64,000 nucleotides of DNA from Bacillus sp. FJAT-29790 (GCF_019039215.1 NZ_JAHNZZ010000003.1:166637-230636), one strand, 5' to 3'. Shown: positions 46,992-55,082, counted from the first letter of the stretch. Made by a program: numbers and translations. The notes: generated by a model not told the origin, from the sequence alone.

Positions 46992-47248
46992 CTGTATCAC
47001 TCCCGAGTATTCATTGCTTATATTATAGGGGCGCATTCCTCATATTTATTATATACAAGTATTTAAATTGTGTAATTATTCACGTACTAAAAATTCCTTA
47101 GGCGGCATAAAGATGAAAACAAAAAGGTAATGCTTTTTCCTTTTATGAGCCTTTTTACGGATGAAACTTAAACGGAGGGGAGTGGTCTCATCACCGATAT
47201 GACAGATATATCGTTTCAGGAAATTTTTCCAATTGACCAAAAATTTTA

Positions 47249-47875
47249 TTACTTTTGGTCAATAACATAATGACAACAGTGGTCTCCTGCAGCCATGCAG
47301 GATTCTACCTTAACTGCGTCCGTTTCGAGGAGTTCTTTTATTAGCACTTTTTCTGAAGCACAAATTTGCCGAAATTCCTTAGCCGCTTCTACATAGGGAC
47401 AATTAAATTCTTTAAAGTGAATCACGCCGTTTTTGACGGATATTTCGGGCATAAAACCTTCTGAAGCCTGGATTTCTTTCAAGGCTTCTAGTTTTTCCAT
47501 AATGGATTTTCCTAATGTTTCTGTCTTATACTGTTCTACAAGACCATTCTTTTTTCTTGTGAATATATTTGTTATTACCGATTCCTGCCCTATTTCCTTC
47601 AGCTCTTTTAATAGTTCAATGCTTAATTGCTTATATCTTTTCGGAAATAACTCCTCTCCTTTTGGAGAAAGCTGATATACCTTTGAGGGACGGCCCTTCG
47701 TTTGTTTTTGAGTAATCGATTCGACAAGACCCTCTAGCTCAAGTGAATGAATATGCCTCCTCACAGCCATATCTGTTATCTGCAATTCGTTTGCAATATC
47801 TGTAATAGAGAGGCGTCCGGATTTCTTGAAGAATCCTAATATTTGATCCTTTGTGGATTTTGGATGCATAAGCAT
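47249..47875 (-). CDS. SufR-like winged-helix regulator with C-terminal Fe-S-type cysteines
   Basis: A 208-residue DeoR/ArsR-like regulator. The N-terminal winged helix reads ILGFFKKSGRLSITDIANEL followed by AVRRHIHSLELEGLVES (residues 8-50). The C-terminus has cysteines in the order C-x12-C-x20-C-x6-CC (NCPYVEAAKEFRQIC ... ESCMAAGDHCCHY), close to the spacing that holds a 4Fe-4S cluster in cyanobacterial SufR. It may sense Fe-S status and control suf genes, which lie 9 kb away. Start set at the ATG at 47875; the longer frame to 47977 reads through a terminator and a repeat. Its neighbours yutF and yutE are adjacent in B. subtilis, so it is an insertion. Confidence 0.78.
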   Translation of the reverse strand: MLMHPKSTKDQILGFFKKSGRLSITDIANELQITDMAVRRHIHSLELEGLVESITQKQTKGRPSKVYQLSPKGEELFPKRYKQLSIELLKELKEIGQESVITNIFTRKKNGLVEQYKTETLGKSIMEKLEALKEIQASEGFMPEISVKNGVIHFKEFNCPYVEAAKEFRQICASEKVLIKELLETDAVKVESCMAAGDHCCHYVIDQK

Positions 47876-47903
47876 GAATTTCACCGCTCTCTGATTATTT
47901 CTT

Positions 47904-47935
47904 TTAAAAAAAGATCGGAATTCATTCCGATCTTT
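47904..47935 (-). terminator. Intrinsic terminator 30 nt upstream of the SufR-like gene
   Basis: On the minus strand AAAGATCGGAAT pairs with ATTCCGATCTTT around a minimal loop, followed by a run of seven Ts. It lies after the structured element below yutE and only about 30 nt before the regulator's ATG, so it either ends yutE or attenuates the regulator. Confidence 0.8.
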
Positions 47936-47936
47936 G

Positions 47937-48119
47937 AAATCAAATTCGCCTTGGCGTACTTGCGCCCAGATTTTCACCTTAGCTTGCTAGGTAAGTTCCA
48001 TTAAAAAATCTGTGGCTTAACTTTATTCATCCGGGGGTTGAACCCCCACTAAATTGGATTCCTATCTAATTCATTCACCACTTATAGAAGTGGAAGACTG
48101 CTGAATAAAGTTAAACCCC
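47937..48119 (-). repeat. Structured 3'-end element, copy 1 (after yutE)
   Basis: On the minus strand a 13-14 bp helix (TTAACTTTATTCA with TGAATAAAGTTAA) encloses CCACTT-CTAT-AAGTGG and GGGGGTTCAACCCCC hairpins. A second domain has CAGATTTT pairing with AAAATCTG around an ACCTAG-CAAG-CTAAGGT stem, then GGCG-N6-CGCC. It starts 3 nt after the yutE stop. Copy 2 lies at 50979-51176. Confidence 0.8.
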
Positions 48120-48122
48120 TGT

Positions 48123-48560
48123 CTAATTTCGAAATGCCGTTACAGGTCCAAGTTCGTTCAGTAAGTATTCTCTTACTTTCGCTGGAAACTGCTTGATGAC
48201 CGGTAAATGGTCGCTAAATACTGCCTTTATTTCCGCATGGTTTATTTCCGTATACGTTTGAACTAACATTTTACGGTATTGAATGATTTGTTTGCAGCTC
48301 TTGCTTAGTTCATCATCAATGACTTTTTCATCGTCAAGAATGTCGACGATATCTTCATAACTTCCGGGATCACGCATAATAAACCCGTCTATCATCGCAT
48401 TGCCGACATCGAGAATTGCCTCAATCATAGTATGGGTTGTCCGCTCTAGGGCTGCCTTTTCTATCGACGACATAACATCTTTCAATTCCTCAAAAAGAGC
48501 GATTTGCTGCTCAAGAAACACAAGAATTTCTTCGATTTTTTCCCTATCAATGAAATACAT
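48123..48560 (-). CDS. yutE: YutE: HEPN-type DUF86 protein
   Basis: A 145-residue all-helical DUF86 (HepT-like) protein matching YutE. It begins MYFIDREKIEEILVFLEQQI; the HEPN-type R-x4-6-H region is ERTTHTMIEAILDVGNAMID near residues 44-63, followed by acidic DIVDILDDEKVIDDEL. HEPN proteins of toxin-antitoxin pairs are RNases neutralised by a nucleotidyltransferase (MNT). No MNT gene is adjacent, so the housekeeping YutE role is unknown. Start ATG at 48560 behind AAGGATGAGAG. A structured repeat follows directly after its stop. Confidence 0.86.
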   Translation of the reverse strand: MYFIDREKIEEILVFLEQQIALFEELKDVMSSIEKAALERTTHTMIEAILDVGNAMIDGFIMRDPGSYEDIVDILDDEKVIDDELSKSCKQIIQYRKMLVQTYTEINHAEIKAVFSDHLPVIKQFPAKVREYLLNELGPVTAFRN

Positions 48561-48692
48561 ATCTCTCATCCTTTTCAAAAAATTCTAGGTTGTTTTTGCA
48601 AAGATTCGATTCGCAATTGTATCTGTTTGCATCGTCTCGAAGCAAATTATTGGGCTATTGATTAATAATAAAATTATGTATAAAGGCTAGAT

Positions 48693-50006
48693 TTAAGATG
48701 ATTTTAAACCCTTTTTAAGAGTATCAGGGCGTGCGTAATAATATCCTTGGGCTAAATCAACTTTATTTCTAGTTAGAACGGATGCCTCTTCCTTACTCTC
48801 AATTCCTTCAGCAACAACTAATGAACCAGCTGCCCTTGCGATTAACAGCAAACCTTTAAGCATCGATTCTTTAACCAAATTCTTATCAATATCATGGATG
48901 ACCGAACGATCAATCTTAATGATATCAGGCATTATTTCACTAATTGAGTGCAAACTCGCATAGCCAGCACCAGTATCATCTATTGCCACTCGAAACCCTA
49001 ACGATCTTAATATCTTTATATTGTATATAAAGTTCTCCATGCCTTCAATGGAATCCCTTTCCGTAATTTCTAGGATCATCTGATAGGGAGAGATATTTTT
49101 ATGCTTAGCCAGCATTTTTTTGATATCCCTTACAAATTGTTCGTTCCCTAATGAAATAGGTGTAAAGTTAATAAAAATCTCTTGCGAGCATCCTGTGTCA
49201 TGAATTTGTTCCAGTATTTTTTCAAATACAATAAGCTCAAGATCGTATAGCAGGCCTGTTTGCCTAGCCACCGAAAAGAGCTGCAGCGGGCTTTCCAAAA
49301 CCGTGCCCTCTGGACCTCGGGTAAGCATCTCCCAAGCTCTTACTTCCCCTGTAGCAACATTTATGATCGGTTGCGCAAGAAGACGGATATTTTTCTTGGC
49401 AACAACTTTGCTTACTGAATATAGCATCTCATTAAATTCAGACTGAACACGCTTTTCGGCCATTGCGATTGCTTGCTGATGGGCTCTTTGTACGGCTTCC
49501 TGAATGGAATAATGCTGTTTTTCAATAAACATATAACCAGTATCTAAAATGGGCTGTGCCAATGGTATTTTAAGTGCAAGGCTTTTTTCTAAATCTCTCG
49601 CTACTTTTTTCATCTTTTTGTCGAGTTCTGTTACGCAATGACGATTATGATCCATTCTTATAAATAATGTCAGTCCGTCACTAGAATAATCATGGAGTAC
49701 AATGATGTCTTCATTTTCTACCTCTTGCTCAATGACCAAACGGAAGGTTTTCTTGAGAGTAGCAATGAAATAGTTATACCCCTGCTGGCCTAATACATCC
49801 AGCAGCTCACGTAAATTTTTAATGTTAAAAACAACCACTGCCACTTCAAAGCCCTGATCAAAAACCCTTTTCACCCCATCTGTGATTGGGTCACGAACAA
49901 TAAATTGAGGTGGATAAAAGCGTATTTTTTTTAATGGAAGGAGAATCTTCATCCATTTGAGGAAATGCGTAATTTTCTGTATGTGTCGACGGATCATATG
50001 TTTCAT
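48693..50006 (-). CDS. Degenerate GGDEF plus EAL-domain protein (c-di-GMP)
   Basis: A 437-residue cytosolic protein. Residues 1-190 look like a GGDEF-type domain that lost its signature: the position holds HDYSSDGLTLFIR. Residues 195-430 are an EAL domain: the motif is EMLTR instead of EALxR, keeping the glutamate, with INFTPISL, EITERDSI, VAIDDTGAGYASL, IIKIDRSVI, AEGIE and AQGYYYARP. Most metal-binding residues remain, so phosphodiesterase activity is plausible. The start may be the ATG three codons in (49997) behind GAGAGGA. It could regulate polysaccharide output, by inference only. Confidence 0.85.
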   Translation of the reverse strand: MKHMIRRHIQKITHFLKWMKILLPLKKIRFYPPQFIVRDPITDGVKRVFDQGFEVAVVVFNIKNLRELLDVLGQQGYNYFIATLKKTFRLVIEQEVENEDIIVLHDYSSDGLTLFIRMDHNRHCVTELDKKMKKVARDLEKSLALKIPLAQPILDTGYMFIEKQHYSIQEAVQRAHQQAIAMAEKRVQSEFNEMLYSVSKVVAKKNIRLLAQPIINVATGEVRAWEMLTRGPEGTVLESPLQLFSVARQTGLLYDLELIVFEKILEQIHDTGCSQEIFINFTPISLGNEQFVRDIKKMLAKHKNISPYQMILEITERDSIEGMENFIYNIKILRSLGFRVAIDDTGAGYASLHSISEIMPDIIKIDRSVIHDIDKNLVKESMLKGLLLIARAAGSLVVAEGIESKEEASVLTRNKVDLAQGYYYARPDTLKKGLKSS

Positions 50007-50249
50007 TCCTCTCAGGTGCAGCGTTCATTATCTATCTATATTTTATCACAAAGATTGAGCATATTTTCCTTAACTAGAAAGATTTATAATGAGAATATAA
50101 TGTAACAAATGGCGAAATCAGTGAGATTTGTCCTTGATTCTGTTAAGATAGAGTAGATTACGAATCACAAGTCGGATAATTCCGCCAATGGGACTACACA
50201 ACCGTTAATCTGCATTTAAAGATCAAACAAGTTAAAGGAGAACGAATAA

Positions 50250-50516
50250 ATGGCTGAGCGTTTTTATTTATATGATGATATTGTGGAAACAAAGACACGC
50301 TTTGTTAGCTTCATGGGAGAAAATCAGCGTTTTGACTTGGCGATCATCCAATCAGACCGTTACTATGGGAAGCAGATCGTACTTGATATTCAAGGCAACC
50401 GCTTTGCTATTATCGGCACGGATGATTTAAATGAAGAGGGATATTTGGAATATGCGTTTAATTTATCAGAGGCAGACGCGGAAGAATTGCGTTCCTTCTT
50501 ATTCGAGTTAATTTAG
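50250..50516 (+). CDS. DUF3055 family protein
   Basis: An 88-residue acidic cytosolic protein with FYLYDDIVETKTRFVSFMGE and QGNRFAIIGTDDLNEEGYLEYA, which I recognise as the DUF3055 family of Bacillales. Function unknown. ATG start behind AAAGGAGAACG. It is followed by a clear terminator and forms a single-gene unit divergent from the EAL gene. Confidence 0.75.
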   Translation: MAERFYLYDDIVETKTRFVSFMGENQRFDLAIIQSDRYYGKQIVLDIQGNRFAIIGTDDLNEEGYLEYAFNLSEADAEELRSFLFELI

Positions 50517-50550
50517 CTTTTGTTTATTATTAGCATAAACACAAATAATA

Positions 50551-50587
50551 GAGGAGAACCTTTCATAAATAGGGGTTCTCCTTTTTC
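50551..50587 (+). terminator. Terminator of the DUF3055 gene
   Basis: GGAGAACC pairs with GGTTCTCC around a 13-nt loop, followed by TTTTT. Confidence 0.8.
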
Positions 50588-50637
50588 CATTCAGATGGAA
50601 TTGAAAGATGCGGGATAACGACAACGAGGTGATCGCA

Positions 50638-50922
50638 TTGGATGATAAAGAGCAAGGCTACACAGATTTCTCTAACGTCGAAACACAGAGGAATTTTCTA
50701 ACTGCTGAAGAATTACCCGAGGGGCCTTTTGGTTCTCCACGTAAAAAGGATGAGCCAGTTGAAAATAAAAATACTCCTTGGCAAGAAGGACAGCGGCAAT
50801 ACAGTGCCTATAATTATGAAAACAAAACTTTACACCAACATTTACCACGACAAATGGAAGGGGCACATCCTACACATGATGACCCTGACAAAAGTAAAGA
50901 ACCTCCATACTTAGATGTATGA
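50638..50922 (+). CDS. DUF3905-like small hydrophilic protein
   Basis: A roughly 94-residue very hydrophilic protein, rich in Glu, Asp, Pro and His, with ELPEGPFGSPRKKDEPVENK and HLPRQMEGAHPTHDDPD. I recall this pattern from DUF3905 cytosolic proteins of Bacillus, but the assignment is from memory. Likely disordered. The start is the TTG at 50638, six bases after GAGGTGA; an ATG at 50608 in frame has a weaker site. A terminator follows 20 bp downstream. Confidence 0.65.
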   Translation: MDDKEQGYTDFSNVETQRNFLTAEELPEGPFGSPRKKDEPVENKNTPWQEGQRQYSAYNYENKTLHQHLPRQMEGAHPTHDDPDKSKEPPYLDV

Positions 50923-50942
50923 GGTCTGAAGTGAGTTTGGAG

Positions 50943-50974
50943 GAAATCGGCGAAATGGCCGATTTCTTTTTTCT
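50943..50974. terminator. Terminator of the DUF3905-like gene
   Basis: GAAATCGG pairs with CCGATTTC around CGAAATGG, then a T run on the plus strand. On the minus strand it closes the structured element that follows yutD. Confidence 0.85.
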
Positions 50975-50978
50975 CCAT

Positions 50979-51176
50979 ATCAAATTCGCCTTGGCGTATT
51001 TGCGCCCAGATTTTTATCGAGCTTGCTCGATAAATTCCTTTAAAAAATCTGAGGCATCCGCCGGAGGCTTAACTTTATTCAGTCCGGTTTGAAACCCCAC
51101 TTAAATGGATACCTTTTTGCATTCATCTCGCTACTTATAGAAGTGGGACACTTCTGCTGAATAAAGTTAAAACTCT
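50979..51176 (-). repeat. Structured 3'-end element, copy 2 (after yutD)
   Basis: Same architecture as copy 1. TTAACTTTATTCAG pairs with CTGAATAAAGTTAA around an AGAAGTG-TCC-CACTTCT hairpin and GGTTTCAAACC. Then CAGATTTTT...AAAAATCTG encloses TTTATCGAG-CAAG-CTCGATAAA, and GGCG-N6-CGCC closes. It begins about 10 nt after the yutD stop on the same strand. Stem bases differ from copy 1 in a pairing-preserving way. Confidence 0.8.
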
Positions 51177-51186
51177 TTTGTCATTC

Positions 51187-51462
51187 TCAATTATTCACTT
51201 TTTTTACCACAAAATAGGCGCAGCCAAAATTACAGAATTCATATAGATATTCCGTTAATGTACTGATCTTCGTATCGAAGGTTGCTTTTTGGTTTTGATC
51301 GTCAAAAAATCCCCGCAAGCGTAATTGCCCATAACCCCAATCACCAACAATATAATCATATCGCGTCAAAATATCGCTGTACCTGCCACGGAACGCCTCT
51401 TCATTAAAACCGTCTCGTTTTTCTTCAATGATTTCATAGCATACATTGTTAACACAAATCAA
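51187..51462 (-). CDS. yutD: YutD (DUF1027)
   Basis: A roughly 91-residue protein matching the DUF1027 family member YutD: EEKRDGFNEEAFRGRYSDIL, then RYDYIVGDWGYGQLRLRGFF, then a tail YEFCNFGCAYFVVKK with two cysteines. Widespread in Firmicutes; function unknown. I place the start at the TTG at 51462, six bases after GAGGTG; the open frame reaches 51486. A copy of the structured 3' element follows its stop codon. Confidence 0.85.
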   Translation of the reverse strand: MICVNNVCYEIIEEKRDGFNEEAFRGRYSDILTRYDYIVGDWGYGQLRLRGFFDDQNQKATFDTKISTLTEYLYEFCNFGCAYFVVKKVNN

Positions 51463-51486
51463 AACTTTCACCTCGACTTCAAACAA

Positions 51487-51904
51487 TATCTTGTATCTCT
51501 TAGGATCATTTATTAGAAGGCTGTTTTCGTAAAGTTTGTCGCTTTTATTATGCGGTTTTTATTTAATAATCTGAGTTGATTGGAGCGGAGGGCACTTGAC
51601 TCCTGCGGGAATAGAGGGAAGCGGGAGACCCCACAGGCAGTTAACGCCGAGGAGGCTCCCGTCCCTCCCCGCGGAAAGCAAGTGCCCGCAGCGGAAATCA
51701 ACGGGAAAACTTTGTATGCTAAAACAACAATATAGCGAAAACAGCCTATTAGAAATATTTGTCTCTAAAAACCGTGCATTCTTGAGCGGAAACTAACTAC
51801 ACACCTATTTGGAAAAAAAGCAAAGCTTAAATTAAATTATAACTGATTCTCCATCAATTACTAAGAGAAAAAAATATTTACCTGGTCATTCTATAAAAGA
51901 GGAG
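51487..51904. other. 418-bp spacer between yutD and yutC
   Basis: Most of it is repeat family A copy 3 (51516-51750). The remaining 150 bp upstream of yutC is AT-rich; a sporulation promoter would be expected but was not identified. Confidence 0.55.
51516..51750. repeat. GC-rich intergenic repeat family A, copy 3 (inverted)
   Basis: The reverse complement matches copy 1 almost base for base across GTTGATTTCCGCT ... CGGGCACTTGCTTTCCGCGG ... GACGGGAGCCTCCTCGGCG ... CCCGCAGGAGTCAAGTGCC, without the 62-bp insert. Both ends carry the AGGCTGTTTTCG / CGAAAACAGCCT arms, so the whole unit is an inverted repeat. Confidence 0.88.
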
Positions 51905-52549
51905 GTGTTTTCAATAAAAAAATCACTAATAATTATTGGGATTTGCGGTCTCACCGCTTTAACAGCTTGCCAAAGTAATATCGCAAGAGATGGCATTTAT
52001 GAAAAAAGCGGCAATACCATTAATGTAAATACCCAGCGTGCTGACATATATAATAAAGATAGGGGACTTAACAATAAAAACGCGAACTTTGGATATGTAC
52101 GTCATCAAAAAAGTCCTATCTTAGGTGAGAATGTTGCCTATAATCACTATGCGGCAATTGATCGCGAACAGATTGCCGATATTATTTCAAAATATTGTAC
52201 AGAAATTCCGAATGTCCACGACGTCTCTACCCTTGTGACTGACAAAGAGGTATTAATCATTTATGATACCGATACAGCTAATTCCAATCGAACGGCAGAC
52301 CAAGTAAAGAGAATGGCGATGTCTGTTGTTCCACGATGGTATCATGTTTATGTAAGTGATAACACAAATTTAAGAAAAAATGTCGAAAGCTATGCGACGC
52401 TCGATTCGAACAGCCGGAATGCTCATTTTGGCATCAATAAATTAATAAAAGATATGCAAAAGTCCCCTCAAGGATATAAAATGGGCGAGGGCGAAAATGC
52501 AAATGGAGAAATGCCTTGGGAAACCAAAAACGCGGGAAATAGAAAATAA
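51905..52549 (+). CDS. yutC: YutC: YhcN/YlaJ-type sporulation lipoprotein
   Basis: A roughly 212-residue lipoprotein with signal KKSLIIIGICGLTALTAC, the last cysteine being the lipobox residue, followed by an Asn-rich linker and a YhcN/YlaJ domain (YNHYAAIDREQIADIISKYC ... VSTLVTDKEVLIIYDTD). Family members are spore-associated. The nominal start is the GTG at 51905, but that codon is part of the GGAGGTG ribosome site. Six bases after it the codon ATA (51914) begins the KKS signal, so initiation may really occur at AUA. It is convergent with lipA. Confidence 0.85.
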   Translation: MFSIKKSLIIIGICGLTALTACQSNIARDGIYEKSGNTINVNTQRADIYNKDRGLNNKNANFGYVRHQKSPILGENVAYNHYAAIDREQIADIISKYCTEIPNVHDVSTLVTDKEVLIIYDTDTANSNRTADQVKRMAMSVVPRWYHVYVSDNTNLRKNVESYATLDSNSRNAHFGINKLIKDMQKSPQGYKMGEGENANGEMPWETKNAGNRK

Positions 52550-52555
52550 CATGAC

Positions 52556-52594
52556 AAAAGAGTTCAGCTTCAGACGCTGAACTCTTCCTTTTAA
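52556..52594. terminator. Bidirectional terminator between yutC and lipA
   Basis: AAGAGTTCAGC pairs perfectly with GCTGAACTCTT around a 6-nt loop between convergent genes. Confidence 0.85.
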
Positions 52595-53512
52595 TTATGC
52601 TTCTTTTACTTCCTGCTCGCCTAGCTGTTGTTTTCTCTTCGTTGCAGCATTTACTTGTTCATCTGCATGGTAAGAAGAACGTACAAGAGGACCTGCCTCG
52701 CAGTGGCTGAAGCCTTTGCTTAATGCAATTTCTTTTAATTCTTGGAATTCCTCTGGACTGTAATATTTCACTACTTTTAAATGACTCTTTGAAGGCTGCA
52801 AATACTGGCCAATGGTCATAATATCTACATGATTGGCTCTTAAGTCATCCATCGTTGCGATGATTTCTTCTTTTGTTTCACCAAGGCCAATCATTAAGCT
52901 GGATTTTGTTGGGATATCCGGTTGCATTTCTTTCGCACGTCGTAAGAATTCTAATGAACGGTGATATTTTGCACGTGCTCTTACTCTTGGAGTAAGGCGC
53001 TCTACTGTTTCGATATTATGATTCAAAATATCTGGACGCGCATCCATAAGCATTTTGAGATTGTCCGAAATCCCACCCATATCTGATGGTAATACTTCGA
53101 TGCCTGTTAATGGGTTCTTTCTTCTGATAGCCCTTACAGTTTCCGCAAAAACAGCTGCACCGCCATCTCTCAAGTCATCCCGTGCAACTGCTGTAACAAC
53201 GACATGTTTTAAATTCATTAATGTAACTGAGTCCGCCACTCTTTCTGGCTCTTGCAGATCCAACTCATTTGGCAATCCCGTTTTTACAGCACAAAAACGG
53301 CATGCTCTCGTACATGTATCTCCAAGGATCATGAAAGTTGCCGTTCTTCTTTCCGCCCAGCATTCATGAATGTTGGGACATTTTGCTTCTTCACAGACTG
53401 TATGAAGGTTGTTTTCCCTCATCATTTTCTTTAAAGCGTTATAGTTTTCATTCGTGTTTAATTTTATTTTTAGCCATTCCGGCTTTCGTAAATATTCCTC
53501 TTTTTTGCTCAT
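52595..53512 (-). CDS. lipA: Lipoyl synthase
   Basis: A 305-residue radical SAM enzyme that inserts two sulfurs into octanoyl groups on lipoyl domains. The auxiliary cluster motif [12 protein letters not shown] lies at residues 48-59 and the radical [11 protein letters not shown] at about 74-81. Late residues include GLGETKEEI and the C-terminal [13 protein letters not shown], with the RSSYHA serine that ligates the auxiliary cluster. It needs two 4Fe-4S clusters, linking it to the suf operon nearby. Start ATG at 53512; the frame to 53542 is longer but less like homologues. Confidence 0.96.
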   Translation of the reverse strand: MSKKEEYLRKPEWLKIKLNTNENYNALKKMMRENNLHTVCEEAKCPNIHECWAERRTATFMILGDTCTRACRFCAVKTGLPNELDLQEPERVADSVTLMNLKHVVVTAVARDDLRDGGAAVFAETVRAIRRKNPLTGIEVLPSDMGGISDNLKMLMDARPDILNHNIETVERLTPRVRARAKYHRSLEFLRRAKEMQPDIPTKSSLMIGLGETKEEIIATMDDLRANHVDIMTIGQYLQPSKSHLKVVKYYSPEEFQELKEIALSKGFSHCEAGPLVRSSYHADEQVNAATKRKQQLGEQEVKEA

Positions 53513-53524
53513 AGTACCCCACTC

Positions 53525-53570
53525 CATTCTAAGAAAGCACAAGCACCTGTGGCGCTGGAGCTAGACATTA
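53525..53570. repeat. Intergenic repeat family B, copy 3 (minimal)
   Basis: AAGAAAGCACAAGCACCTGT followed by GGCGCTGGAGCTAGACATT: the two end motifs of the family joined with almost no interior. It shows that the interior is dispensable. Confidence 0.65.
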
Positions 53571-53679
53571 ATCTATATTCTTATCAAAAAACTCTCATAA
53601 TTGTGCTCCCAACCCAGTATGAAAAAAAATGTAGTTCAGCCAACTTTCACTGCGCTAGTTATGGCACAGGTCGACCGAT

Positions 53680-53707
53680 AATTTATTATTCACACAGAAA
53701 AAGTCAA
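53680..53707 (-). promoter_or_regulatory. Candidate lipA promoter
   Basis: On the minus strand TTGACT and TAAATT are spaced by 16 bp. The -10 is imperfect and the leader would be about 165 nt. Confidence 0.35.
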
Positions 53708-53874
53708 GAAATCATTTACAAGAGAATTGATAAATCTTCACCTATTGTCACTTTATCATAAGGAATTAACAAGGACAAGTCGAATTTATTTGGGATTACC
53801 AATAATTGATACAGATTAATTTGTGGGAATTTCACAAACTAAAAAAGCAGACCAACTAGGAAGGGAGGAATTTT

Positions 53875-54861
53875 GTGCGGCTCTTTTTCATTGTCTTTTT
53901 CACATTGCTTTTTTTGCTTCCACTTCAATGGAAGGCAGATGCGCAGGCGCCTGATCCTTATACACTAAGAATGGAATTATATAAAAAAATTGAAACAGTG
54001 ACGAATATCCCCTGGTACTATCTTGCAGGGATTGATCAGTATGAACGGAACGTCAGGAAAGCGAGAAGAGATATTCCAAAAGCAGAAGGAATTACAGGCA
54101 TATACTTTAAGCCAGAAGAATGGGCTGGCATCTTAAATCCCAATCCAAATGATGACAATCCCATGTCCATTCAACTCTTTGGTGGATTAGGAATCGATGG
54201 GGATGGAGATGGAAAAGCTACCCTTTCAAGTGATGAAGATGTTCTTTATACCTTTGCACAATTTCTTCTTTCCTATGGAACGGATCACGATAATTTAAAA
54301 ATCGGGTTATGGGATTATTATAAGCGTGATAAAACAGTTGGAATTATCATTGGGAATGCAAATATTTATAAAAAATTCGGACGGCTGAACTTAGATGATC
54401 ATGCCTTCCCGCTTCCTTTACGAAGTAATTACAGTTATAAAAACACATGGGGGGCTGCCCGTGGGTGGGGTGGCAGAAGAATGCACGAAGGAACCGATAT
54501 TTTTGCTGGTCATGGTGTTCCTGTCCGGGCAACCGCATACGGAATTGTCGAAATGAAGGGCTGGAATCGGTTTGGTGGATGGAGAATAGGGATACGGGAT
54601 ATCAATAATAACTATCATTATTTTGCACACTTGAGCGGCTTCGCTAAAGATGTAAAGCTCGGGCAAATTGTAGAACCTGGTATGCTCATTGGCGGAGTAG
54701 GGAGCTCTGGTTATGGCCCACCCGGTACTTCCGGTAAATTCCCTCCGCACCTCCATTATGGCCTCTACAAAGATAATGGGTATACAGAATGGTCGTATGA
54801 TCCGTATCCTCATTTAAGTTTGTGGGAAAGGCAGGAGCGTGCGAAAGCAAGGAAAAAGTAA
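53875..54861 (+). CDS. yunA: YunA: secreted M23 peptidase
   Basis: A 328-residue exported cell-wall endopeptidase. The N-terminal signal LFFIVFFTLLFLLPLQWKADA precedes a 170-residue extracellular domain, with a lysozyme-like PWYYLAGIDQYERNVRKA and DGDGDGKATLS, then an M23 domain from about residue 195. Zinc ligands: H-x3-D in HEGTDIFAGHGVPVRA near 204, and HLHYG near 300. The last residues ERAKARKK are basic. Start GTG behind AGGGAGGAATT. Followed by a terminator. Confidence 0.92.
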   Translation: MRLFFIVFFTLLFLLPLQWKADAQAPDPYTLRMELYKKIETVTNIPWYYLAGIDQYERNVRKARRDIPKAEGITGIYFKPEEWAGILNPNPNDDNPMSIQLFGGLGIDGDGDGKATLSSDEDVLYTFAQFLLSYGTDHDNLKIGLWDYYKRDKTVGIIIGNANIYKKFGRLNLDDHAFPLPLRSNYSYKNTWGAARGWGGRRMHEGTDIFAGHGVPVRATAYGIVEMKGWNRFGGWRIGIRDINNNYHYFAHLSGFAKDVKLGQIVEPGMLIGGVGSSGYGPPGTSGKFPPHLHYGLYKDNGYTEWSYDPYPHLSLWERQERAKARKK

Positions 54862-54890
54862 AGCCAAATAATTGCTTTCTCTTAAAATGT

Positions 54891-54920
54891 AAAGGGCTTC
54901 CGATTTATCGGAAGCTCTTT
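54891..54920 (+). terminator. Terminator of yunA
   Basis: AGGGCTTCCGAT pairs with ATCGGAAGCTCTT around TT on the plus strand. Confidence 0.75.
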
Positions 54921-55082
54921 ATCGAAGACCGCTTTTCCCTTTTCAAAGGCGTTCGGGGCACAAATAACCCTTTTTCATGACCGTTTTCAACTTTTCGGGG
55001 AGGGTTAGGACACAAAACACTTGACGGTTGTAAATTTCACGAAAACAGCCTATTATTTAACACACGTGCGGTGCCTGACACT

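Larger units (their letters stand above)
53513..53874. other. Divergent spacer between lipA and yunA
   Basis: About 360 bp with the short repeat family B copy 3 (53525-53570) next to lipA and a candidate lipA promoter at 53680-53707. No gene is visible. Confidence 0.55.

Noticed and set aside
47876-47977. 34-codon N-terminal extension of the SufR-like protein (begins MKIWAQVRQGEFD)
   Set aside because: It is a translation of the structured repeat and the terminator hairpin. The helix-turn-helix begins after the ATG at 47875, where homologues start.
48123-48560. HEPN/MNT toxin-antitoxin pair
   Set aside because: YutE has the HEPN-type fold, but no nucleotidyltransferase antitoxin gene is adjacent, and the gene is conserved backbone.
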